Assembly: GCA_964420285.1 (NCBI GenBank)
Contig: CAYQTE010000085.1
Span: 1 to 17,222, forward strand
Direction: 5' to 3'
Origin: CAYQTE01 sp964420285
Lineage (GTDB): Bacteria > Planctomycetota > Phycisphaerae > Tepidisphaerales > Tepidisphaeraceae
Length of the DNA: 17,222 nucleotides
Positions within the stretch are counted from its first letter, which is position 1; every line of letters starts with the position of its first letter. The notes under the pieces are model-generated. The model did no database searches, was not told where the DNA came from, and was given only the letters and a program-made list of their open reading frames with translations. Both the position numbers and the translations under genes were made by a program. Of the stretch, positions 1 through 6,516 are shown in pieces.

Positions 1-459
1 CCTCCCAACTGCGACGAAAAAACGCCCCAAATGTCTCGAAAAAGTTCGAAGATGTACTGAAAAAGTCTGAACTTGGCCCGGCCGAGTCCAATCTGGGCGC
101 GCCGAATTGGGCCCGCCGGGGAATCCCCTACATAATCGCTCGACAATATCGCATTCGCCGGCCTTCGCGGCCAGCCCCGCTTGGTAACAGGCCGCATACA
201 CGCCGGAGATTACTGGATGCAACGCGGTACGGGCGAACGTGGTAGAATTGGCACGGCATCGATCGCGGCGCAGAGCGGCCGGGCAGGTCGACAGAAGCCA
301 CCGAGAACGCGACCTGTGCTCCACCCGCGCATCGCCGGATCGGGGAAGCGCTAGGCAGCATGAATTGGCGAAATTCGTTGCAACCAGGGCAAGTTCCCAC
401 ATGGGGTGTCTCGCCTCGCTTCAGTTGGCCAAGAATCGGGGTTCATTGGACCTCGGAAC
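1..459. other. Gene-free stretch downstream of the kinase gene
   Basis: I see no convincing gene here. The short open frames on both strands have no ribosome binding site and no recognisable protein pattern, and some run into the antisense of the kinase gene. Visible structure is limited to three short A-tracts at 17-22, 39-43 and 60-64, spaced about 21-22 bp apart, and an imperfect inverted repeat around 88-110 (CCAAT at 88-92 against ATTGG at 106-110, enclosing a GGCGCGCC palindrome). No U-tailed hairpin that would end the leftward kinase transcript was found. Confidence 0.5.
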
Positions 460-2721
460 TCAGCCCGTCGCCGGCTGCGTTTGTGGACGAGTTGTCGCCG
501 AAACTTCGGGTTTCCCTTCCCGATCGAGGGCCATGTTGAGCACAGCGATGGCTCTCTGGCGGTACGTTTCGTCGCCGGGGAATTTCTCATAAATTACCGT
601 GCATTCACGGAGACTCGCTTCCGCCTCATCGTATTTTCCCTGCTGGAAAAGCGCACCGCCAAGTTCGTAAAGCGACCAAGCGGTATCCCGATGTCCTTCC
701 GGAAATATTTTTCTCTGAATTGCAAGCGCCTTGCGGGCTTCAGCCGCCGCCTCTGCAAAACGGCCTTGCATGTTGAGCGTAACGGCCAGGTTGCCATATA
801 GGCTGGCGGTATCGGGGTTATCGTCACCCGATATCTTCCTCAGAATCGCAAGAGCCTGCCGCTGAGATTGTTCCGCAGTTGGAAGTTGATTCTCTTTTTG
901 CAATACCAATGCCAGCGTACTGAGTGCGGTCGCCACACTGAGGTTCTCTGGACCAAGCAGTCTTTGGCGAATCGCCAGCACTTCGCGGGCGCACGCGTCG
1001 GCCTCGGCTACCGTAGGTCCAGTGCGGTAAAGCTTAAGGACGTCCGCCAGCTCCTGCAACGTGTCGGCAACTTGTAGAGTTTCCTCGCCGAACAGCTTGC
1101 GTTGCGTCATCAAGGCTTGGCGCAAGATAGCCTGAGACTCATCCTGCTTTCGCTCGCGATGAAGAACCCCCGCGAGACCGTATTGAGCGGAGGCAATTGC
1201 GGCTTCCTGATTGCCGGGCATTTCACCACGGATGCGCAGCGCCGCGCGAAAGCCTGCTTCAGCGCTTTCATATTGGCCAATCCCAGCGTATACGCCGCCC
1301 AATGTTTCGTAGAGGTCGGCCTTGACCGCTGATTGCGTCACAGACCCCCTGTCAAGGCGCGTCCGCGTCGCATCGAGGATGTCACGAAGCAGGCTGGTAT
1401 CGCGGCCTTGGGCGACCGCGGGGCCGGCACCCCGGAGCATGTCCTTAATCAGTTGCGCCTCGGTGGCGCTCCTTTCCTCGTTCTCCTCGGCCGCCTGTTT
1501 CGCCTGGGTCGCCTGATATTCCGCTTTGCGTGCCGACATAGCCTCTATCGATGTCGCCACCACTCCAGCAAGAAGCAAAACGACAATAGTGGCAATAGCC
1601 GCGATTGCCGGCGCATGGCGTCGCATGAATTTCCGGGCCTGATACACTCGACTTTCGGGTCCAGCGATGAGCGGCTTGCCGCTGAGGTAATTTCCAATGT
1701 CCTCTGACAGTTGGAGCGGAGAAGCGTAGCGCCGGGAGCGATCCTTGCGCATGGCTTTGAGTGGAATCCATTCCAATTCCCGGCGGAGTTGCCGAGCCAG
1801 AGCGTCGATCTGCGTCTGGCGCGATGCGGCGGCGGTGCGGGATTCCGTCAGGGACGACAGCCTTGTGCTCGGCCGGGGGGGTTCGACCTCGCGGATGATC
1901 CGGCGCACTTCGTCGTCCGCCACCTTTTGCAGCGTGTCGGTATCGAATGGCTTGGCGCCGCAAAGCAGTTCGTAGAGTAGAACGCCCAGGGAATAGCCAT
2001 CCGTGCGCGTGTCGATGTCGGCGCTGCCGTCGGCCTGCTCGGGACTCATGGAATCGTATGTGCCGACAACAACGCCCCGTTGCGTAAAGAACGTGCGGTC
2101 GGTCAGCTTGTCGCCGGTCAGGGCCTTGGCTACGCCGAAATCGATGACTTTGACCGCGGGCTTGCCGTCGGCCATGTAGGCCATGACGTTGCTCGCCTTG
2201 ATATCGCGGTGGATGATCGCTTTTGTGTGGGCGTGGGCGATGGCGTCGCAGACCTGCTGGAACAATTCCAGTCGCTGGCGGATCGTCAGCTTGTTGTCAT
2301 CAGCGAATTTGGTCAGGGGCAGGCCGGGGACATATTCCATCGCGAAATACGGCCGGCCGAACTCGTCGGAGCCGACATCGAAGACCTTGGTGATGTGCGG
2401 ATGGTCCATGCGGGCCAGGGCTTGCCGTTCGGCCTCGAAACGGGCGATGACGTCCTTGGTGTCAAAGCCGGGTTTGATGAGCTTCAGGGCGACAGTGCGC
2501 TTGACGGGGAAACGCTGCTCGGCCAAATAGACGGTACCCATCCCACCCTCGCCAAGTTTTTCAAGGATGTAATAGTGGCCAACCTGCTTGGGCGACGCGG
2601 CGATACCGCCGTCTGCCGCCATCTCCGTTGCCTGAACCGCACGAGCACTATCGTCGGGCGCCAAGGCGCCATGCGAAACGGGCGGCAGCTCAATCGGGTT
2701 GTTTGGATTGGCGAGGTCCAT
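460..2721 (-). CDS. Membrane Ser/Thr protein kinase with C-terminal TPR array
   Basis: This is a 753-residue Hanks-type (eukaryote-like) protein kinase. A disordered N-terminus of about 48 residues precedes the kinase domain (about 50-345). The glycine loop GEGGMG is at 57-62, the ATP-binding Lys is K80 in VALK, the catalytic loop HRDIKASN is at 171-178 (catalytic D173, N178), DFG is at 194-196 and MSPEQA at about 225-230. All catalytic residues are present, so it should be active. One hydrophobic segment at about 370-390 anchors it. It is followed by a charged stretch and then repeated 42-residue TPR units of the A..L..LA..L...G...EAE kind up to about residue 730. The kinase would face the cytoplasm and the TPR region the other side, as a sensor or partner-docking domain; this topology is inferred. 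Phosphorylation targets are unknown. The start has only a weak ribosome site; Met33 is an alternative start. Planctomycetes often encode such kinases beside ECF sigma factors, and one lies 1.6 kb away here, divergently oriented. Confidence 0.93.
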   Translation of the reverse strand: MDLANPNNPIELPPVSHGALAPDDSARAVQATEMAADGGIAASPKQVGHYYILEKLGEGGMGTVYLAEQRFPVKRTVALKLIKPGFDTKDVIARFEAERQALARMDHPHITKVFDVGSDEFGRPYFAMEYVPGLPLTKFADDNKLTIRQRLELFQQVCDAIAHAHTKAIIHRDIKASNVMAYMADGKPAVKVIDFGVAKALTGDKLTDRTFFTQRGVVVGTYDSMSPEQADGSADIDTRTDGYSLGVLLYELLCGAKPFDTDTLQKVADDEVRRIIREVEPPRPSTRLSSLTESRTAAASRQTQIDALARQLRRELEWIPLKAMRKDRSRRYASPLQLSEDIGNYLSGKPLIAGPESRVYQARKFMRRHAPAIAAIATIVVLLLAGVVATSIEAMSARKAEYQATQAKQAAEENEERSATEAQLIKDMLRGAGPAVAQGRDTSLLRDILDATRTRLDRGSVTQSAVKADLYETLGGVYAGIGQYESAEAGFRAALRIRGEMPGNQEAAIASAQYGLAGVLHRERKQDESQAILRQALMTQRKLFGEETLQVADTLQELADVLKLYRTGPTVAEADACAREVLAIRQRLLGPENLSVATALSTLALVLQKENQLPTAEQSQRQALAILRKISGDDNPDTASLYGNLAVTLNMQGRFAEAAAEARKALAIQRKIFPEGHRDTAWSLYELGGALFQQGKYDEAEASLRECTVIYEKFPGDETYRQRAIAVLNMALDREGKPEVSATTRPQTQPATG

Positions 2722-2786
2722 CGGTCCGAGGCCAACTCATGCCACCAAATTTGCTGTTGCGCGGACTTCCCTACCGCGCTCGCCGG

Positions 2787-2815
2787 ATGCTAGGCGCCTG
2801 ATGGCGCGATGGCAA
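2787..2815 (-). promoter_or_regulatory. Candidate sigma-70-type promoter of the kinase gene
   Basis: Read on the minus strand, TTGCCA (2810-2815) and TAGCAT (2787-2792) are separated by 17 bp, the ideal spacing. Transcription would start near 2780, giving a leader of about 60 nt before the kinase start. This is a motif match only. Confidence 0.42.
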
Positions 2816-2976
2816 CAAGAGCCCGCTACTGGCCACGCAACAGGCAGCCAGCGCCACATGTAACTACGTAGCCAATTAGTGTGTCCCGCGCCGGCGGAGT
2901 AATTGAAATGCCGGAGACATGGCCAACGGCAAGCGATAAGCGATCGGCGGTGTCGCGATCGTAAGCCCATATATGC

Positions 2977-3173
2977 CATGGACTTGCTCACTTTCTTGAG
3001 CAACGGAAATCGAGATAGGGCGGAAGGTCCCTGTCCACCGCGCCGTTTATGCCGGTTCATTCGGTGGTGTCCTCGCGCAGGCCAGCGGATCCGACAGCGT
3101 AGTAGCCTGTAGGCTGGCTGAAGCGATCGAAGCGGATCGGTGCAGCGAATTGGCACGCATTCAATGCTGCTGA
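2977..3173 (+). repeat. Diverged direct repeat, copy A (partner at 4075-4272)
   Basis: About 197 bp align almost without gaps to 4075-4272, at roughly 75-80% identity by hand count. The long shared blocks include CTTGCTCACTTTC, AGGGCGGAAG, CACCGCGCCGTTT and ACGCATTC. The block contains a small hairpin (TTGCTC at 2984-2989, GAGCAA at 2998-3003, 8-nt loop). It lies between the divergent kinase and secreted-protein genes and ends 67 bp before the secreted gene starts. It could be a duplicated regulatory or ncRNA element, a dispersed intergenic repeat, or the tail of a lost short gene read on the minus strand. Confidence 0.75.
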
Positions 3174-3240
3174 CCCCGATTGTTGCGGGATTCCCAGCCG
3201 TGATCCTCCAGGGTTTTGTCCAAAGGACAAGGAGCCGTCA

Positions 3241-4017
3241 ATGTCTTGTTCCAGCGTATTCCGATTGATCGCAGGCACAGCGGTTGTATTGGTCCTCATG
3301 AGTTCTATTCGCAGCACTGGGGCCGCGTCGGATGATTTGATCTCGCCAACGACTGATCCGGTGCTGTCATCGGCAGCGGCAACGACCGAGCCTTTGGTGG
3401 GGAAGGCTGAATCGCCGTTCTGGCTGGCGGCCAAAATTAGCCCGGACCTCGCCCCGGTCCCCGTCAAGCTGGTGTCCGCCCCAGACAGCGCAAAGGCGGC
3501 GTTCGCCCTTATTCAGGTGGGGCCTGTTGATCCAAGAACATTCATTGGCGCGAATCGCCCGGCAATAGCGCCGTTCGTACCGGCGGCGGACACCGGGTAC
3601 GAAGTGGTCCCCGGCGGATTGAAGGTCGGCGCCCGTGTTTATGGCGACCGCACGTACGCGATAAAGACGTTACCCGATGCCCTTGCGGGGCTGCCACTAC
3701 TGCGAACGCGAAATCAGGATAAGGCCATTGTGGACGGCCGCTTTGCAATTGTCGTGACAACACCCCGGCCGTGCTACGTCCTGGTGGCGATCGACGAACA
3801 GGCTCTGACTCTCTACAAGCAATCCGGCGCGCCCGGCTGGCTACAGGAGTTCGCGCCCACCCAATACACGGTCCAGACGGATAACTTTAATGGTGTGCCA
3901 GAGACCTTTCCCGTTTTCGCCCGCAAGGCCGCCGCCGGCCGCATCGCGCTGGGTCCGCCGTGCTCGGATGTCGAGTTGAACTCCATGTATTTCGCATTTT
4001 TCTCCGAGGCCAAATGA
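3241..4017 (+). CDS. Secreted protein of unknown function with a beta-sandwich-like C-terminal domain
   Basis: The product has 258 residues. The N-terminus is a signal peptide: hydrophobic core AGTAVVLVLMSS, likely cleaved near residue 29 after an A-rich site. There is no lipobox, so it is probably periplasmic or released. A Ser/Thr/Pro/Ala-rich linker follows. From about residue 125 the pattern (VYGDRTYAIKTLPDAL, LLRTRNQDK, GWLQEF, FPVFARKAAAGRIALG, NSMYFAFF) resembles a module I recall at the ends of secreted carbohydrate-active and surface proteins, typically DR.Y....LP..L.G, RT.N.DK, WL..F and SMY. I cannot name the family, and I see no catalytic motif. The start is fixed by AAGGAG at 3229-3234, 6 nt before ATG. 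The gene is flanked on both sides by copies of a 197-bp repeat and sits between a kinase gene and a sigma factor gene, so a link to that signalling pair is possible but unproven. Confidence 0.8.
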   Translation: MSCSSVFRLIAGTAVVLVLMSSIRSTGAASDDLISPTTDPVLSSAAATTEPLVGKAESPFWLAAKISPDLAPVPVKLVSAPDSAKAAFALIQVGPVDPRTFIGANRPAIAPFVPAADTGYEVVPGGLKVGARVYGDRTYAIKTLPDALAGLPLLRTRNQDKAIVDGRFAIVVTTPRPCYVLVAIDEQALTLYKQSGAPGWLQEFAPTQYTVQTDNFNGVPETFPVFARKAAAGRIALGPPCSDVELNSMYFAFFSEAK

Positions 4018-4074
4018 AGCGGCCCCTGGAAACTGACCGCTCGAACTCAAGAAACCGCATGCAGCACTACGCAT

Positions 4075-4272
4075 CATGGGCTTGCTCACTTTCCCGAGCA
4101 GCGGAAGTCAAGAAAGGGCGGAAGTTCCCTGTACACCGCGCCGTTTGTGCTGGTTGATTCGGCGTCGCTCCCGCGCTGGGCGGCGGATCGGCCAGCGCAG
4201 GAACCTGCAGGCTGGTTGTAGCAATCGAAACGCATCGCCGCCGCAGGCTGGTACGCATTCTATGGCCGCTGA
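4075..4272 (+). repeat. Diverged direct repeat, copy B (partner at 2977-3173)
   Basis: This is the second copy of the 197-bp repeat, 98 bp upstream of the sigma factor gene. The hairpin is kept (TTGCTC 4082-4087 with GAGCAG 4096-4101, same loop length, one T.G pair). A second possible helix covaries: AACC 4202-4205 with GGTT 4214-4217 here, AGCC 3104-3107 with GGCT 3116-3119 in copy A. On the minus strand this copy also holds a 49-codon open frame (4086-4235) whose last 20 codons differ from copy A mostly at third positions. In copy A the same frame is broken by a TGA. Whether the element is RNA, DNA site or coding relic is open. Confidence 0.75.
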
Positions 4273-4305
4273 ACGAATGGATGGAAACGGCGTAATTTTG
4301 GCAAG

Positions 4306-4335
4306 TTGCTCCCCGCGATGGCCGCGCCCTACGAT
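4306..4335 (+). promoter_or_regulatory. Candidate promoter of the sigma factor operon
   Basis: TTGCTC (4306-4311) and TACGAT (4330-4335) are spaced by 18 bp. The start of transcription would fall near 4342, with a leader of about 28 nt. On this reading repeat copy B lies upstream of the promoter rather than in the mRNA leader. Motif match only. Confidence 0.35.
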
Positions 4336-4369
4336 CGCGTGGACCAGCGATGTTCAGGGAGGTCATCCA

Positions 4370-5140
4370 ATGACGTCGGGTTCGGAGCAGTCGTGCCATT
4401 GTTTTCCCACAACGCATTGGACGTTGGTTGAGCGTGCCGGCCGCGGCGATGGCGACGAGCAAAGAAAAGCGTTGGAGCAATTGGTGCGGCGCTACCTGCC
4501 GGCGCTTCGCGCCCACCTGCTCACCCGAAAACGAATGCAGCCGGCGAATGCGGATGACCTGCTTCAGGAATTTCTCTTAAGCAAGCTCATTGAGCGGAAT
4601 CTCTGCGGCAAAGCTGACTCTGAGCGCGGCCGGTTTCGCAATCTTCTCCTTGTCTCGCTGAATCGATTCCTGCTGGACAAACACCGTCGATCCCAAAGCC
4701 TGGCACGGTCCGTCGAAGTTGTGGTGCCCATCGATGAGAATGTCGACGCGGCCGTAAAGGAATCCGGGACGCCTTGCGCCTTTGACGTTGCATGGGCCAA
4801 ACAACTGCTGTCGGACGCCATCGAGCGGATGAAGGAAAGGTGCCAAAGTGATGCCCGGCCGGACGTTTGGGGTGTCTTTCAAGGCCGGCTGCTTGATCCG
4901 CTGCTCAACGGGGCAGTGCCGGTTTCGTACCAGCGGCTTGTGTCGGAATTTGGGTTGGCCTCGCCGGAACAGGCGTCCAATCTTCTGGTTACGGCCCGAC
5001 GCATGTTCGTGCGCCACTTGCGCGAGTTGATCGCCGAATACGAGCCGCAAGACGATCGCATCGACGCGGAGATTTCTGATCTGCTGCGAATTCTCTCGGG
5101 TAAGCGAGATGAGGCTGCCACAGTGGGAGTCGTCCCATGA
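4370..5140 (+). CDS. ECF-type RNA polymerase sigma factor, planctomycete type
   Basis: The product has 256 residues. The N-terminal signature TTHWTLVERAGRGD is typical of a planctomycete-enriched sigma-70 family subgroup. Region 2 spans about 33-110, with the core-binding helix ADDLLQEFLLSKL (61-73) and the GRFRNLLLVSLNRFLLDKHR segment (87-106) that would contact the -10 element. Region 4 is at about 183-222, with a helix-turn-helix-like segment around SYQRLVSEFGLASPEQASNL. It directs RNA polymerase to a dedicated promoter set, here unknown. The start was chosen at 4370 because AGGGAGG (4356-4362) lies 7 nt upstream and the family motif begins 12 residues later. The frame is open back to 4076, but that part overlaps repeat B and shows no conservation as protein. 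The next gene overlaps by ATGA, so the two are translationally coupled. Confidence 0.88.
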   Translation: MTSGSEQSCHCFPTTHWTLVERAGRGDGDEQRKALEQLVRRYLPALRAHLLTRKRMQPANADDLLQEFLLSKLIERNLCGKADSERGRFRNLLLVSLNRFLLDKHRRSQSLARSVEVVVPIDENVDAAVKESGTPCAFDVAWAKQLLSDAIERMKERCQSDARPDVWGVFQGRLLDPLLNGAVPVSYQRLVSEFGLASPEQASNLLVTARRMFVRHLRELIAEYEPQDDRIDAEISDLLRILSGKRDEAATVGVVP

Positions 5141-5607
5141 GCAAGACCAACTCTGAAGATCCGACAAAATGGGCCCAATTGCTCTCGCTGGCAAGTGAGA
5201 GCCAGACCGGCTGGCTTGAGGATGATCTTGCACACTTCTGGCAGCATCAGATGCACGCACCATTGGACGCGGAACTGGCCGGGGAGTCGCCGAATCGGCC
5301 GGCCGCTCCGCATGATTCGTCGGCGCCATCGACGCTTGCGATGTTGCTCACTCACCCGTCCCCGCCGCTGGAGCTGTTAAAGCTCGCCAAGAACCGTGCG
5401 AAGGCTTGGCGCGGGCAAGTGAGCTTTCCTTCGGAAATCGCGACCGTAATCTACTACACAGCGATCGCCGCCGCATGGGCGCGGCATGGCGAGCGAATAA
5501 CGGAATTGGACGATGCGGCGCTGCGTACCGGGTTTCAATGGGCCACTCTGCGGCCGTGGATCGACGAGCCGATTCGCGGCATTTTGGTCATGGCGATTCT
5601 GAAATGA
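5137..5607 (+). CDS. Uncharacterised protein translationally coupled to the sigma factor
   Basis: The product has 156 residues, with no signal peptide, TM segment or metal motif. Its ATG overlaps the sigma factor TGA (ATGA), which implies coupled translation and a matched dose. The N-terminal half is charged and probably partly disordered. The C-terminal half (about 73-156, from HPSPPLELLKLAKNRAKAW to WIDEPIRGILVMAILK) looks helical and globular, with a LPxEIATVIYYTAIAAA-like core followed by RITELDDAALRTGFQWA. I recall similar domains next to planctomycete sigma factors and kinases but know no function. A regulator of the sigma factor is the natural guess from position. It does not look like a classical zinc-dependent or membrane anti-sigma factor. 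Confidence 0.75.
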   Translation: MSKTNSEDPTKWAQLLSLASESQTGWLEDDLAHFWQHQMHAPLDAELAGESPNRPAAPHDSSAPSTLAMLLTHPSPPLELLKLAKNRAKAWRGQVSFPSEIATVIYYTAIAAAWARHGERITELDDAALRTGFQWATLRPWIDEPIRGILVMAILK

Positions 5608-5623
5608 TCGTGGGTCACAAGCG

Positions 5624-6097
5624 ATGAAAAAGCGTCGGGAGCGATGGTATCGTGTGATCGTGGCGGGCCTTTGGGCGCTGACCGGTTTTTGTGCATGGCT
5701 GCTCGTTTGCGATGCGGCCGAATATGTCCTTCAGTGCCTGATCGACTGGAGGTTCATGCGGTCGGACACAGCCGCGCCGGCGGTCCTTGAAGTCGGGGCG
5801 ATCGCCGGACAAGTAGGCGTTCCGGTCCTTTTGATTGTCCTGGCGAAATATAGAAAGCTCCCCTGGATGCGCACGCGGACGGCGGAAACGCTCACGTGCG
5901 CCAATTGCGGCTACGACCTGCGGGCCACGCCGTTTCGGTGTCCGGAATGCGGAGCAACTCCGGGAATGACCTTGCTTTATGCGATGTTGATGCGTCGTCC
6001 CCGCGCGGCGGACCATGTCGTTCCGGAAATGAAGATCCCGCCGAAGCCAGGTCCGCAGGCATTGGCCAATAATGACCAAACCCGGCAGCTCAGATGA
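5624..6097 (+). CDS. Two-TM membrane protein with a CxxC zinc ribbon
   Basis: The product has 157 residues. Two hydrophobic segments (about 11-35 and 53-74) are followed by a four-cysteine zinc ribbon, CANCGYDLRATPFRCPECG at 92-110 (C92, C95, C106, C109). This CGYDLRATP.RCPECG motif is very common in planctomycete membrane proteins of unknown role. The C-terminal tail is short and basic. The gene follows the sigma-coupled gene by 16 bp on the same strand and is probably in the same operon, although only a weak ribosome site is visible. It may be a membrane partner of the sigma system, but this rests on position alone. Confidence 0.78.
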   Translation: MKKRRERWYRVIVAGLWALTGFCAWLLVCDAAEYVLQCLIDWRFMRSDTAAPAVLEVGAIAGQVGVPVLLIVLAKYRKLPWMRTRTAETLTCANCGYDLRATPFRCPECGATPGMTLLYAMLMRRPRAADHVVPEMKIPPKPGPQALANNDQTRQLR

Positions 6098-6165
6098 CAA
6101 TCACATTGGGCCAGTTGACGCTCCAGATTTCGGACGTCGGAAGGGATCGCTTCTGACGAAGTTTG

Positions 6166-6438
6166 TTAGCCCCATTGCAACTTCTCTATGCAATGAGCGA
6201 CTTTGCCTTCTTCCACCAGCCGGTCGAGCTCGACTTCGTCCACCTCCCGACCCGGACCAAGAAGCTGCTCGAACGAACTGGTCTTTGCCCTGTCGGATAT
6301 CGCCAAGTCCTCTTCGACCAGGTGCCGAAGGTATCCCTGCGGCGTCATTCCCAGCCGTTTGGCTCGCTCCACGATCGCCGCCATCTTGTGCTTGCCGAGG
6401 CCGCGGACTTGAAGCGATGCGGCCTGATGCGTTGCCAT
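6166..6438 (-). CDS. Small ribbon-helix-helix, antitoxin-like protein
   Basis: The product is 90 residues. A beta-strand-like start (SLQVRGLGKH, 8-17) is followed by helix KMAAIVERAKRLG, a turn at MTPQGY and helix LRHLVEEDLAI (to about 47). This is the order of a ribbon-helix-helix DNA-binding fold. The acidic tail has GPGREVDEVELDRLVEEG, a pattern I recall from planctomycete antitoxins that pair with PIN-domain toxins. No toxin gene follows: only 68 bp separate its stop from the convergent zinc-ribbon gene. The start at 6438 was chosen over one 16 codons upstream because AGAGG lies 6 nt before it and the fold begins there. It may be an orphan antitoxin or a stand-alone repressor. The last dozen residues look unlike the family and may be altered. 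Confidence 0.65.
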   Translation of the reverse strand: MATHQAASLQVRGLGKHKMAAIVERAKRLGMTPQGYLRHLVEEDLAISDRAKTSSFEQLLGPGREVDEVELDRLVEEGKVAHCIEKLQWG

Positions 6439-6470
6439 GCTAAACCTCTTCGCTCTTGCCTTTGAGCCCA

Positions 6471-6498
6471 AGTGTACCACGAGCATGCCTCCACCAAA
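6471..6498 (-). promoter_or_regulatory. Candidate extended -10 promoter of the ribbon-helix-helix gene
   Basis: On the minus strand, TGG followed by TACACT (6471-6476) forms an extended -10 element. A weak TTTGGT -35 box (6493-6498) lies 16 bp upstream. It sits in the gap after the nadB stop codon, so the small gene may be read on its own as well as by read-through. Motif match only. Confidence 0.3.
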
Positions 6499-6516
6499 AG
6501 CTCACACTGGGGCGAA

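Noticed and set aside
249..266. Possible sigma-54 promoter starting TGGCAC, with a similar TGGCAC in repeat copy A
   Set aside because: The -24-like half is present in both, but neither has a TTGC element at the required distance.
2737..3156. 139-codon minus-strand frame in the kinase/secreted-protein gap
   Set aside because: It is Arg-rich, has no ribosome site, crosses the repeat in a frame not kept in the other copy, and covers the kinase promoter candidate.
4076..4369. N-terminal extension of the sigma factor frame
   Set aside because: The extension overlaps the intergenic repeat, is Arg/Cys-rich without conservation at codon level, and a strong AGGGAGG site marks the start at 4370.
6098..6165. 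Bidirectional terminator between the convergent zinc-ribbon and ribbon-helix-helix genes
   Set aside because: Only a short imperfect palindrome around GACGTC is present, with no T-run on either side.
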